Position numbers and translations under genes: made by a program. Of a stretch of 64,000 nucleotides of DNA, positions 51,622 through 61,248 are shown piece after piece; the stretch's first letter is position 1, and the number at the start of each line of letters is the position of its first letter. The DNA lies in assembly GCA_910587715.1 (NCBI GenBank), contig CAJUMV010000002.1, positions 1 to 64,000 of the forward strand, in the 5' to 3' direction. The notes beneath the pieces were generated by a model, which did not search any database, was not told the DNA's origin, and saw nothing but the letters and a program-made list of their open reading frames with translations. The stretch comes from an uncultured Lachnospiraceae bacterium. Lineage in GTDB: Bacteria; Bacillota; Clostridia; Lachnospirales; Lachnospiraceae.

Positions 51622-53667
51622 CTACTCTGCTTTCTCTGTTTTATTTTCGGAAATCTTCAGCGCAAAGTCGCTCCGGTCCAACGAAAAATTCGGATTGTAG
51701 TAAGGGTCGCCCTGCGCCAGCAGCTCCTTCCACCGCTCCCGAAACAGCGCCGACTCCTTCTCGTACCGCTCGGCATTCGCACCCGAAAGGTCCGTCCCCC
51801 GGGAAGCCGACTCGTAATGATACAGTTCCGCGAAGGGAGTAAACACATTCACCCGCCCGGCTTTCCACGCGCGGATGCACAAATCCACGTCATTTAACGC
51901 CACGGCAAAACCTTCGTCCAGCCCGCCAAGCTCTTCATACAGTGACTTTCGCATCATCAGGCACGCCCCCGTCACCGCCATCACGTTCTGCGCATAGCAG
52001 AGCCGCCCCATATAGCCGAGATTCCGATGGTCCACACGGTAATGGCTGTGCCCCGCCGTCCGATGTGCCCCGAGTCCCAGAACCACACCCGCATGTTGGA
52101 TGGTCCTGTCCTCATAGTAGAGCTTCGCGCCCACCGCGCCCACATCCTTCCGCTGGGCATACATCAGAAGCTCCTCGAGCCAATCAGGTGTTATGACGCT
52201 CGTGTCGTTATTTAAGAGCAGCACATATTCGCCCGCCGCCTGAGAAACGCCCAGATTATTGATTTTTGAATAGTTGAACTCCCCTTCATAGGTGATGACC
52301 CTGATGGCGGGATTCTCCTGTATTTTCTTATAATAAGAGAAGATTTCCTCCGAAGCGCTGTTGTTCTCCACTATGATGATCTCGTAATTGTCATAGGTAC
52401 TTCGTTCCAGTATGGAGGAAATACAGCGCGTCAGATCCTCTGCATGGTCTTTGTTCGCAATGACAATAGAAATCTTCGGATTTCCCAAAATCTCATATTT
52501 AATCTGAAAAATCGTCTCAAAAGCCTTCGTGGAAGTAATCTCAAAGTTTTTGAAGCCCTGCGCAGTCAGATGCGCCGCCACCGCCCCCTTCGCCGCCTCG
52601 ATGGCATAGCTCTTCGCGCTGATATCGGAAGCCACACTGCCCGCATGGGAGCGCCAGTAATACAAAAGCTTCGGCACATGCACCACGCACTTCGCACGGG
52701 CGGTCAGCCGCAGAATCATATCGTGGTCCTGACTGCCGTCAAACTCGGAGCGAAACAGCTCCGTCCCGTCCAAAAGCCTTCTCGCAAAGGCGCTGAAATG
52801 GCAGATATAGTTGTTGGCACGCAGATTGTCCGGCGCATAGTCCGGCTTAAAATGCAGGGTAATCATATCATCTATGGTGCTGTTTCCTTTAAAGGTCGCT
52901 TCATCACAATAGATATAGTCCGCGCCTTTTTCGCAAATTACCTTCATATACTCATAGAGAACACTTGGATGCAGCACGTCGTCATGGTCAAAAAGCGCAA
53001 TATAATTTCCTGAGGACATGGACAGGCAGGCGTTGGTATTGCCGGAAATACCCTCGTTCTTCGGCAGCTTCTTATAGAGAATCCGGCAATAGAGACTGCT
53101 GCTCGGGCGCAGATACTGTTTATCCCTCTCCATATACTCCCGGCAGATTTGCTCCACATAAGCGTGCTCTTCATCGGAGCCGTCCGCCAGACACAGCTCC
53201 CAGCCCTCGTACGTCTGATCCATAACCGACTCGATTGCCTGCCGTAAAAATTTCTCCGGCGTATTGTAAAGCGGCATCAGGATGCTGAATTTGACCTCCC
53301 GGTCAAACTTGTAAAGCCGCTGTCTCGCGGCTTCCGGAAGCTCCGGAAAGCTCGCCGTCCCGTGCTGCGCCCTTGCCTGCCGCTCAATCATCTTAGCATT
53401 CAGCTTGCGGGCAATCCCCCTAAGACTCCCGTAATAGCCGAGACGCTCCTTCACGCGTGCCAACTTATGAAACATCATGCGAAGCGGCTTGGAGAGCCGC
53501 CAGAAAAAACTGCCTTTCATCCGTGCAATCTTTCCCTCCGCCTGCGCCTTGTTCTGCTCCGCCACCGACAGTTTTTCCGTGAGCGCACGCCCCCGGCTTT
53601 TTTCCCGCCCGTATGCCTCCTTATAAAAGCGGAGCGCTTCCGTCTCCGTCATTCCCTTTCGCTCCAT
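51622..53667 (-). CDS. Two-domain GT2 glycosyltransferase, 681 aa
   Basis: A coiled-coil start (about 20-55) is followed by two GT-A domains. The first (about 125-340) has FSILMPLYNTPEKFLRQAIE, LADGSDEEH, GISGNTNACLSMSSGNYIAL and FDHDDVLHP. The second (about 405-640) has KISIVIANKDHAEDLTRCIS, IIIVENNSASEE and LLLNNDTSVITPDWL, with VALNDVDLCIRAWKAG. Two active sites suggest it adds two sugars or makes a repeating unit. Both DxD-like motifs look intact. AGAGGAAAAAT lies before the start; 20 bp separate it from the gene upstream. Confidence 0.88.
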   Translation of the reverse strand: MERKGMTETEALRFYKEAYGREKSRGRALTEKLSVAEQNKAQAEGKIARMKGSFFWRLSKPLRMMFHKLARVKERLGYYGSLRGIARKLNAKMIERQARAQHGTASFPELPEAARQRLYKFDREVKFSILMPLYNTPEKFLRQAIESVMDQTYEGWELCLADGSDEEHAYVEQICREYMERDKQYLRPSSSLYCRILYKKLPKNEGISGNTNACLSMSSGNYIALFDHDDVLHPSVLYEYMKVICEKGADYIYCDEATFKGNSTIDDMITLHFKPDYAPDNLRANNYICHFSAFARRLLDGTELFRSEFDGSQDHDMILRLTARAKCVVHVPKLLYYWRSHAGSVASDISAKSYAIEAAKGAVAAHLTAQGFKNFEITSTKAFETIFQIKYEILGNPKISIVIANKDHAEDLTRCISSILERSTYDNYEIIIVENNSASEEIFSYYKKIQENPAIRVITYEGEFNYSKINNLGVSQAAGEYVLLLNNDTSVITPDWLEELLMYAQRKDVGAVGAKLYYEDRTIQHAGVVLGLGAHRTAGHSHYRVDHRNLGYMGRLCYAQNVMAVTGACLMMRKSLYEELGGLDEGFAVALNDVDLCIRAWKAGRVNVFTPFAELYHYESASRGTDLSGANAERYEKESALFRERWKELLAQGDPYYNPNFSLDRSDFALKISENKTEKAE

Positions 53668-53687
53668 ATTTTTCCTCTCTCCATTGC

Positions 53688-56090
53688 CTATACAACTATC
53701 AGCGTGCGCTCAGACCAAGCCACAAAAGCCGTCCCCGGCTCCGTCTCGCTCACCGCTTCCGTCTCCGCCAGCATACCGATCCGGTACTCGCCCTGCGTCA
53801 ACTCTTCCCGCCGCAGACGCAGCACAAAGCCAGCCAGCCCGATATGCTTTTCCTGCGGCAGAATTTCCTCCACATCCGCCCGGTGCCAATCTGACGGAAC
53901 CGCCAGATAGCCTGCTTGGTCCGTCCTCTGCAAAATCACTTTCCGCGCAAAAGCCGCGTTATCGGCGCCCGGCATGTAGCTCCATCCCATGATCCACAGA
54001 ATATCCGGCTCGTCCGCCAGTATCTTATGCTGGGGCTCGGCACGGTCCACCGTGAGCCGCAGCACACCCCTTCCCGCCTTTTTCAACAGTTTGCGCAAAG
54101 ATGATTTGGGCAGAAACGACGCTTCCTGCACACAGAGATGATCCTCATGGGGGAACTTATAATTACACACATAGTTTGACGCATTGTCGATTAAATCCTT
54201 GTGATAAAACGGGTCCTTCCCGCGAAGCCCGGGATGCTTTCCATAAAGCGTCTCCTTCTCCGCAAGCAGCCTTTCCCATTTTCCCTCGTTCTGCTCATCC
54301 AGCCCGCGGCTTAAGGATTCATGGTGCCAGAGAATCGCATCGTTTCTCTGCACATTGACATAGCCCGCTTCCAGCAGCTTAAAACAGAAATCCACATCGT
54401 TGTAAGCAATCGGCAGACTCTCGTCCATGCCGCCCACCTTTTCGTACTTTTTCCGGGACACCATCAGACACGCCGCCGTTACCGCCGCCACATTATAAGT
54501 GACCCGGTTTCTGCCGAAGTAATAATCCTCCTCGTCAGGAAAGGTAATCAGCTTATGCGACGGACCAATTTTCAGGTTCGTAACACCCGCATGCTGGATA
54601 TTTTCCGTGCCCGCGTACCACAGCTTCGCCCCGACAGCTCCCACATGGGGCAAAATCGCCTGTCCAGCCATCCGTTCCAGCCAGCTTCCCTCTATAATCT
54701 CCATATCGTCATTCATCAAAAGAATCAGGTCGCCCTTCGCCTTCTTCTCTCCCAGATTGCACATTTTGGAAAAATCAAAGGGCATCGGCTCATAGATATA
54801 GGTAAAACCGTAAATTTTCCGCAGCGCTTCCATCTTCTCCCGATTTTCTTCGCTGCTGCCGTTATCGACCACAATCCACTCATAAAAGCGGTACTGCGTC
54901 TTTTCCTTGAAAGAACGCAGACATTTCTCCAGCACCTCGGGATGGTCCTTGGACGGAATAATCACGGATACCACGCGGTGCGGCGCAATCGCCGTATTCT
55001 CACTGCCCGAGCGGGTGCACCGCTCCCTGCCCGAAACGGACGTATCGTAAATCAGATGATAGATATCCGGGTCTGCGCCCTGCCTGAGCACGCCGCGCCC
55101 GCCCCTGCGCAGCAGCATATCCTCTTTGAGCGTCACATATTTGGCGGATGCCCCCGTCAGGAAACGCCCCTCCGCAAGTTCCTTCTTCAAACTCTTCTGC
55201 ACCAGAGAAAACTGTTCCCTCGCCGAAAGACTCTGTCCTGACCCACTGAAAACCTCATCCGGCGGACAATATCTTCTATGATAAAGAATGGAATCCAGAT
55301 GACCGATAGCCTCCCGTCGTATTCTGAAATTCCCCTGTGAAAGCTCCTCGATCTTTTCCTCTAACCGCAGACACAGCTCGTAAAAGCCAAGGTCAGGGTC
55401 CTTCATGCTCACCATCCGATAACTCATGCTGTCAAGCACGCCGACCCGCACCGCCACAAAATGCCCCCAATACTGGAAAGCGAGAAGCGTATCCGGAGAA
55501 TAAGCCGGTTTCAGCCACGGCTCCATCCGTTTCGTCAAATCCTCCCAATAAAAATCTTCATCCGCATAAGCCAGAAGGCATTTCCCGTTTTTCGCAAAGT
55601 AGGCACGCACCTCGGAAAATACATGGGGCGCAAGCAGACCGTCGCCGTAAGTCAGAATGCGGACGTCCGTCTCCGGCACCGCAATTTCCCGAAACCCCTG
55701 CACCGCAATCGGTTCCGGCGTATGAATAACATCCGTATTCTTATTCTCGCATTCCGCAATCCATTGCAGGTAGGGATTCGACTGCCGCCAAAGCGTCTCC
55801 TCATAGGCGCTTTTTTTCTCCTCGGAGGCTTCCAGACGCGCCAGCTCCTCATCCGACAAAACCGCCCCGCCTTTCATACGGCGCAGCGCGCTCCGCGCAG
55901 GAGCCGAAGCCTTCGCTGCCATCCGATATAACGGGTTAGCACAGATGCGGTTTAAGTTATCCTGCAGGTCCGCCTGCCGCCTCTCCGCATCCGCAATGCG
56001 CCCTGCCATCTGGGTATTCTTTTTCCGTTCCTCCTCATAGGCAGCCATATAATAGGCAACCCAGTCGCAGTTGTTTTTCTGAATGCTCAT
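53688..56090 (-). CDS. Large GT2-type glycosyltransferase with extra C-terminal domain, 800 aa
   Basis: After a coiled-coil start (about 15-50), residues 130-300 form a partial GT-like domain with LLAYADEDFYWEDLTKRMEP but without the usual nucleotide start, so it may be degenerate. A full GT-A domain covers about 380-610: VVSVIIPSKDHPEVLEKCLR, WIVVDNGSSEEN, LILLMNDDMEIIEGSWLERM and YNDVDFCFKLLEAG. The last 110 residues form a beta-rich domain of unknown role, perhaps glycan-binding. The start ATG 56090 overlaps the upstream stop (TGATG), which couples it to the methyltransferase-kinase gene. Confidence 0.86.
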   Translation of the reverse strand: MSIQKNNCDWVAYYMAAYEEERKKNTQMAGRIADAERRQADLQDNLNRICANPLYRMAAKASAPARSALRRMKGGAVLSDEELARLEASEEKKSAYEETLWRQSNPYLQWIAECENKNTDVIHTPEPIAVQGFREIAVPETDVRILTYGDGLLAPHVFSEVRAYFAKNGKCLLAYADEDFYWEDLTKRMEPWLKPAYSPDTLLAFQYWGHFVAVRVGVLDSMSYRMVSMKDPDLGFYELCLRLEEKIEELSQGNFRIRREAIGHLDSILYHRRYCPPDEVFSGSGQSLSAREQFSLVQKSLKKELAEGRFLTGASAKYVTLKEDMLLRRGGRGVLRQGADPDIYHLIYDTSVSGRERCTRSGSENTAIAPHRVVSVIIPSKDHPEVLEKCLRSFKEKTQYRFYEWIVVDNGSSEENREKMEALRKIYGFTYIYEPMPFDFSKMCNLGEKKAKGDLILLMNDDMEIIEGSWLERMAGQAILPHVGAVGAKLWYAGTENIQHAGVTNLKIGPSHKLITFPDEEDYYFGRNRVTYNVAAVTAACLMVSRKKYEKVGGMDESLPIAYNDVDFCFKLLEAGYVNVQRNDAILWHHESLSRGLDEQNEGKWERLLAEKETLYGKHPGLRGKDPFYHKDLIDNASNYVCNYKFPHEDHLCVQEASFLPKSSLRKLLKKAGRGVLRLTVDRAEPQHKILADEPDILWIMGWSYMPGADNAAFARKVILQRTDQAGYLAVPSDWHRADVEEILPQEKHIGLAGFVLRLRREELTQGEYRIGMLAETEAVSETEPGTAFVAWSERTLIVV

Positions 56091-58234
56091 CAGCCAAACA
56101 ATCCCCTTTTCTGCAAATGTTTCATGGTTTCCGCCGGCATCACCGTTATCTCCATGACCGCCTCCAGATGATTCTCCTCCTCCGAAGACAGTCCCCAGAG
56201 CGAAAGGGTGATATTTGGGTCATCCGTCGGAAAAGCATAGGTATCCTCACCGATTTTAAACCCGTTCATCTGAAGCTGCTTTCCTTTCAGCGGAATCTCT
56301 TCGCCGTTCCAGCGAATACTTTTCATATAAATCACACAAGCACGATTACCGGGGTCGAGCCGTACCGCGCTCCTCCCTCTTGCGATACGCACGGAAACCT
56401 CCACCGTTCCTTCTCCGGTACGCAGCACCTGTTCCCCGTCTTCTTCCGGGAAAAAGGACTGCTCCTCAAGAAAGCCCTTTCCGGTATCCTCATAGATCTG
56501 TATGCGGTTGTCCGCCGGTTTCTTTCTTAACTCCTCGCCAAAATCCGTAAGCGTGTAAACCGGCTGACCAATCGCTTCCCGAAGCTCCGCCATGGAAAGT
56601 CGCTTCCCTGTCACATATTTTTGGAACTTCATCTCCTGCCTGCGATACTGCTCCGCTTCGGCAGGCTCTATCTGTAACTTCTCCATTATTAAATCAGGAT
56701 TTAATCCATTCCTTTTCTCGTCCTCAAGAAAATAACAGTAGAGCGCGCGAAAAGCAATTTCCTTCGTTTCGACAGCCTTGTCGAAGGTCCATTCACAGTC
56801 AATCAGCCCCCATTTTTCTTCATTCAAATAACACTCGATATCATTTTTTTGCTTTTGCGACCGTTTTCCATCACAGCTGTTACTCCCCTGTGGAATCAAG
56901 AGATTTGCAAAAATCAGGTCGTAATCTGCAATCTCCTTCTCCTCGCCCCATGAGATTCGCTTCAGATACTCGTCGAAGAGTCTGTGAAAACCCTCTTCAT
57001 CATTTTTCTCCAGCCGCTCGTCAAGAATTTCTTCCAGCGTTCTTCCTTCCAAATATTTAATCGTGATATAAGGTGTGCCGTCCCCCGATTTTTCCAGCTT
57101 GCATTCATTGACGTGCAGGAGGCTTCCCTCATACCTCTCAGCGAGCTTTTCACATGCCGCAGCGGTCGCTTCTATATGCTTCCATGCGCTTTCAGATAAC
57201 GGATGTTTTTCTATTATTCTGCCAAATCCCGTGCTTCTCTGCAAGGTTTTTATCTGAAATTCTTCCTTTCTGTCATTGGAATACTTCACATATTCTTCCG
57301 ACAGGGCAGATCCTAAAAGGAGCATGTAAGAATTGGAAAAAAGAGGAAACTGTCCCTCCTTCAGTACCGTGTCAAAAACCCGCTTCTCATCGAAGAGCTG
57401 TATTCTGTCACGGTCAAAATTACGCATGTTATTTGATAATTCCCCGCGATTCGGCAGTCTCTTATCCGAGTAGAGGGTCGTCATAAACTTATAGTCGGGA
57501 TAGGGGTAATACATCTGCGTCTCCGAAAAGCCGCAGCGTTTCGCGATCGCTAACAGTCCGTCTCTGGTAAAGGTGCGCACCACGCCGCCCTCGGGATAGT
57601 CCTCAATGCCGCTAAAATACGTGCCCAAATGGTCTTCCCGGCATCCCGCCCAATACTTTAATCCAAATTTATTCTCTATGGCAATGGCGATATGTCCCCC
57701 CGGCTTCAAATGCTTCTTGATAATCCGCAGGAAATCGTCGTAGGGCGTTTCTGAGCCGATGTACGCCTGCGCGTACTCAAAGACACCAATCAAACAGATA
57801 TAATCGTAATCCTCCGGCAGATCCGGTTCCACGTCCTGAAAATTCCCCACATGAATCGTCACATTGTCCGCTTCCATATGGCGGTAGGCATTGATCATGC
57901 TCCGTTTTTTGGAAAGCTCCACGCAAGTCACTTCCCCGGCGCGCTTTGCTAACGCCCCCGTAATCGCACCGCAGCCAGAACCCACCTCCAGCACCTTCAT
58001 GGCGCGGTTCATCGGCAGCCACTCCACAATATTCTCCCGCAGAGGCGAAAGATGGTACAGAATCTCCCAGCTCTTCCTCTCCTCTATGATCTTCTGGTAC
58101 TCCACCGCCGCGCAGTCTCTCGCTATCGCCAGAAGCTCATCCTCAATCTCGCCGTCACAATACAGATCCTCTCCGGGATAGTGGGTTAAATCCAGTTTTA
58201 TTTTCCCGATTTCCTCTATCATACTATCTGACAT
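56090..58234 (-). CDS. Methyltransferase-kinase fusion, WbdD-like, 714 aa
   Basis: Residues about 45-260 form a class I SAM methyltransferase with motif I KVLEVGSGCGAITGALA (80-96), ELSKKRSMINAYRHM and YICLIGVFEYAQAYIGSE. Residues about 325-510 look like a kinase. Lys343 is in GRIIEKHPLSESAWKHI, the catalytic-loop pattern is DYDLIFANLL with Asp439 and Asn444 (Asp plus five, as in HxDxxxxN), and the metal-binding Asp479 is in GLIDCEWTF. A beta-rich C-terminal domain (about 575-700) follows. WbdD, which caps E. coli O9a polymannose with methyl-phosphate, has the same methyltransferase-kinase order. The position just after Wzm/Wzt supports a chain-capping role. Specificity is inferred. Confidence 0.82.
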   Translation of the reverse strand: MSDSMIEEIGKIKLDLTHYPGEDLYCDGEIEDELLAIARDCAAVEYQKIIEERKSWEILYHLSPLRENIVEWLPMNRAMKVLEVGSGCGAITGALAKRAGEVTCVELSKKRSMINAYRHMEADNVTIHVGNFQDVEPDLPEDYDYICLIGVFEYAQAYIGSETPYDDFLRIIKKHLKPGGHIAIAIENKFGLKYWAGCREDHLGTYFSGIEDYPEGGVVRTFTRDGLLAIAKRCGFSETQMYYPYPDYKFMTTLYSDKRLPNRGELSNNMRNFDRDRIQLFDEKRVFDTVLKEGQFPLFSNSYMLLLGSALSEEYVKYSNDRKEEFQIKTLQRSTGFGRIIEKHPLSESAWKHIEATAAACEKLAERYEGSLLHVNECKLEKSGDGTPYITIKYLEGRTLEEILDERLEKNDEEGFHRLFDEYLKRISWGEEKEIADYDLIFANLLIPQGSNSCDGKRSQKQKNDIECYLNEEKWGLIDCEWTFDKAVETKEIAFRALYCYFLEDEKRNGLNPDLIMEKLQIEPAEAEQYRRQEMKFQKYVTGKRLSMAELREAIGQPVYTLTDFGEELRKKPADNRIQIYEDTGKGFLEEQSFFPEEDGEQVLRTGEGTVEVSVRIARGRSAVRLDPGNRACVIYMKSIRWNGEEIPLKGKQLQMNGFKIGEDTYAFPTDDPNITLSLWGLSSEEENHLEAVMEITVMPAETMKHLQKRGLFG

Positions 58235-58282
58235 TCTTCATTCCTTCCCGTCTGCGCCGACGTCCGCTTATTATAACACCCC

Positions 58283-59611
58283 TTATTTTACGGTCACCGT
58301 CGAGTTCATATCATAAAACCCCACCGTATCCTTATCCGAAATCACCGTCACATTCAGCACATCATACAGCCTGTGATACACCGTAAAATCGTCCTCTTCA
58401 TACCCCGTGACGCCGAGCGAAAGCAGGTAATCTCCCCCCTGCAGATTCATCTCCTGCGTGAAAGTGATATCTTTGGCTTCCCCGGCTTCCACAGATTCCA
58501 AAAACGCCTTCTCAAACATCGTATTCGTGCCCGTAATCTCCGTACCGCGCACATTCTTGATGGTAAAAGCGAATATCGGCGCGGCAATCTTCTCTGTCAT
58601 CTCCACATGCATGTGAATGGTAAACGGACTTCCCTTTAAAATGGTGGCAGTCCTCGTTCCCTTCTCGTCCGTGATATAGTATTCCGTAATCTGCGCCTTT
58701 TTAGAACCATATTCCAGAAGGTCCGGATTTTCGGCACAGCCGACAATCCTGTTCTCTGCGCTTCCTGCCTTTTCCCCACGATTCAGCTTGCTCCCGTCCA
58801 CGCCTTTCGCCGCCATCGCCCGAAGCTGCTCGTCGTCCAGCAGGCGCTCTCCTTCCGTCTCCGGCGCCGTATACTGCCCCACCAGCACCTGCTTGTAGGT
58901 GTCTATCATCTGCTTGGGCGCGCCCTCTCCCAGCTTCACCCCCTGGTTTAAGAGCACCACCCGGTCGCAGTACTTGCTGATGCTGCTCAAATCATGGCTG
59001 ACAAACACGATTGTCTTGCCCATCTCCTTAAATTCTTCAAATTTATGGTAACATTTTGCCTGAAAAAAGACATCGCCCACCGAAAGCGCTTCATCCACAA
59101 TGAGAATCTCCGGGTCGATATTGATGGCGACCGCAAAGGCAAGCCGCACAAACATGCCGCTGGAATAAGTTTTCGCCGGCTGATACACATAGTCGCCGAT
59201 ATCCGCGAAAGCAAGAATCTCTTCCAGTTTCCGGTCAATTTCCTTCTTGGAAAAGCCGATCATCGTGCCGTTTAAATAAATGTTTTCAATGCCGTTGTAT
59301 TCCATATTGAAGCCGGCGCCCAGCTCCAGCAGCGCGGAAATACGTCCGTTGACCTCCACCTCGCCCGCCGTCGGAGAAAGAACACCCGTTATTATTTTCA
59401 GAATCGTAGATTTTCCGGAGCCGTTAGTGCCGATAATCCCCACGCACTCCCCCTGCCTTATGGTCATATCGACCCCTTTTAAGGCACGGTGCTCCGTATG
59501 GTGCTTCCCCCGCCCGATATGCAGCGCCTCCTTGAGCCTGTCCGAAGGCCTGTCATAGAGCTTATACACTTTTTCGAGGTCTGTGACCTTAATCGCGATA
59601 TCATTTTCCAT
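58283..59611 (-). CDS. wzt: Wzt-type ABC transporter ATPase with C-terminal glycan-binding domain
   Basis: The 442-aa protein has an ATPase domain with Walker A GTNGSGKSTI (61-70), signature YSSGMFVRLAFA and Walker B LIVDEALSVGD, close to TagH/Wzt. Residues about 305-440 form an additional beta-sandwich (TEYYITDEKGTRTATILKGS; GGDYLLSLGVTGYEEDD), as in the Wzt C-terminal domain that recognises the capped end of O9a-type polysaccharides. It powers export of lipid-linked polysaccharide with the permease at 59622. The start at 59611 follows AAAGGA. Ten bp separate it from the permease gene. Confidence 0.92.
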   Translation of the reverse strand: MENDIAIKVTDLEKVYKLYDRPSDRLKEALHIGRGKHHTEHRALKGVDMTIRQGECVGIIGTNGSGKSTILKIITGVLSPTAGEVEVNGRISALLELGAGFNMEYNGIENIYLNGTMIGFSKKEIDRKLEEILAFADIGDYVYQPAKTYSSGMFVRLAFAVAINIDPEILIVDEALSVGDVFFQAKCYHKFEEFKEMGKTIVFVSHDLSSISKYCDRVVLLNQGVKLGEGAPKQMIDTYKQVLVGQYTAPETEGERLLDDEQLRAMAAKGVDGSKLNRGEKAGSAENRIVGCAENPDLLEYGSKKAQITEYYITDEKGTRTATILKGSPFTIHMHVEMTEKIAAPIFAFTIKNVRGTEITGTNTMFEKAFLESVEAGEAKDITFTQEMNLQGGDYLLSLGVTGYEEDDFTVYHRLYDVLNVTVISDKDTVGFYDMNSTVTVK

Positions 59612-59621
59612 AATTTTTCCT

Positions 59622-60656
59622 TTATAAGACATCCGCAAAATGTGAGCGCAGCCTTCTAAACACTAATGTCCCAATACAAAACATACTGATCGTGAAAATC
59701 CAGAAATACGTGGACGAGTAAAAGTGCTCCCAAAACCATTCCTCTTCAAAAATCGCGCTCCGATAGCCGTTTACGATATACACGAGCGGATTCAGCTTAA
59801 AGAGCGTCTTCATATTATCGCTCGGCAGCATCTTGATATTCCACATAATAGGGGTCGCCCACATGCCAATCTGCAGCGCAATGCTGATGACCTGCTGCAA
59901 ATCCCTGATAAAAACCACCAGCGCGCTTGTCAGATAACTCAGCGCCAGCACAAAAAAAACCAGACACAAACTGTAATAGAGAAGCTGTATGGTGTAGATG
60001 GTGGGCGTATAGCCGTAGCACACCGCCACCACCAGCAGAATACCCACGAAAAACACATGGATGAAGGTTGCCGCAATTACCTTGATAATCGGCAGAATAC
60101 TGATGTTAAACACCACTTTTTTTACCAGATAGGTATACTCCACGAGCGCCATGGTCCCCTGGGAAATCGCTTCCGAAAAATAAAACCACGGCACAAGCCC
60201 CGCCATCAGATAAAGCACATAAGGCGGCGCTTCGCCATCCGCCGCCACGAACTCCACCCTCGCCTGAAACACTTTATCAAACACAATCCAGTACATCAGC
60301 ACCGTTACCACAGGCTGCGCCAGCGCCCACACAATGCCCAGATAAGAGCCTGCGTAACGCTTCTTAAAATCGTTTTTAGCCAGCTTCCAAATCAACCCCC
60401 TGCTCTGAAAAAGCTCCACGGGAATGGTCACGATCCTGTCGTAGTAGATGGTAAATATCATACAGGTAAAGGTAATCAGCACACAGCCACTGACCTTCTT
60501 CATCCGCTCCGTCACCTGGTCGGCAAGCGGATTGTGGTGCGCAATAAGCACAGAAGCCAAAAGAATGCCAAGCCCCCAGAATATCGCTATCGCCGCGGAC
60601 TTCGGAAAACTTTTTTTCTTTGTGAAATTTTTCTCTCCCGTTTTATTGTTATTCAT
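59622..60656 (-). CDS. wzm: Wzm-type ABC transporter permease
   Basis: The 344-aa protein has two N-terminal membrane segments (about 20-75), then the ABC-2 permease core with GLIWKLAKNDFKKRYAGSYL then GIVWALAQPVVTVLMYWIVF, a typical start of TagG/Wzm permeases, and about six segments. The two extra N-terminal segments are unusual for the family. It exports the finished undecaprenyl-linked chain across the membrane. The start at 60656 lies behind a GAAAGAGAT site. It lies 11 bp after rfbC. Confidence 0.92.
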   Translation of the reverse strand: MNNNKTGEKNFTKKKSFPKSAAIAIFWGLGILLASVLIAHHNPLADQVTERMKKVSGCVLITFTCMIFTIYYDRIVTIPVELFQSRGLIWKLAKNDFKKRYAGSYLGIVWALAQPVVTVLMYWIVFDKVFQARVEFVAADGEAPPYVLYLMAGLVPWFYFSEAISQGTMALVEYTYLVKKVVFNISILPIIKVIAATFIHVFFVGILLVVAVCYGYTPTIYTIQLLYYSLCLVFFVLALSYLTSALVVFIRDLQQVISIALQIGMWATPIMWNIKMLPSDNMKTLFKLNPLVYIVNGYRSAIFEEEWFWEHFYSSTYFWIFTISMFCIGTLVFRRLRSHFADVL

Positions 60657-60667
60657 AATATCTCTTT

Positions 60668-61228
60668 CTATCGGTACTTCTTGGTGAACGCAGAAAGCCC
60701 CTCCCACTTTTTATCCTTATCGGACATCACAAGCTCCATCCCCTCAGGAATGGGCCATTCAATCCCAATCTCCGGATCACTCCAGAGAATACCGCCCTCG
60801 TCATTCGGATGGTAAAAGTCCGTACACTTATAAGCAAATTCCGCGTAATCCGACAGCACAAGAAACCCGTGGGCAAAATTCTTCGGGATAAAAAACTGCT
60901 TTTTATTTTCCGCCGAAAGCGTTACGCCGTACCACTTTCCGTAAGTCGCGGAACCGGGCCGCAAATCCACCGCCACGTCAAAGACCTCGCCCGCAAGCAC
61001 CCGCACGAGCTTATCCTGCGGATAATTGATTTGAAAATGCAGTCCCCGCAGCACGCCTTTCACGGATGAAGACTGGTTGTCCTGTACAAAGACCTGATCG
61101 ATACCCGCCGCCTTGTAATCCTCATAGTGGTAGGTCTCCATAAAATAACCCCTGTTATCCCCAAACACCGCCGGGGTAATTACCTTCAAGCCCTCAATTT
61201 CGCAAGTCTCCACCGTTATTTTTCCCAT
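60668..61228 (-). CDS. rfbC: dTDP-4-dehydrorhamnose 3,5-epimerase
   Basis: The 186-aa cupin-fold enzyme has DNRGYFMETYHYEDYKAAGI, the catalytic His in VLRGLHFQ, VFDVAVDLRPGSATYGKWYG, FIPKNFAHGFLVLSDYAEFA and the Tyr and Asp positions of RfbC. It converts dTDP-4-keto-6-deoxyglucose to the L-rhamnose precursor. RfbA is encoded close by (62597); RfbB and RfbD are not in this window. GAGGGACG precedes the start. Confidence 0.96.
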   Translation of the reverse strand: MGKITVETCEIEGLKVITPAVFGDNRGYFMETYHYEDYKAAGIDQVFVQDNQSSSVKGVLRGLHFQINYPQDKLVRVLAGEVFDVAVDLRPGSATYGKWYGVTLSAENKKQFFIPKNFAHGFLVLSDYAEFAYKCTDFYHPNDEGGILWSDPEIGIEWPIPEGMELVMSDKDKKWEGLSAFTKKYR

Positions 61229-61248
61229 CGTCCCTCATTCCTTTCCAT

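Noticed and set aside
59724..60815. Long plus-strand frame antisense to wzm and rfbC
   Set aside because: His/Arg-rich composition typical of the reverse complement of a real gene, with no start signal; the opposite strand is clearly wzm.
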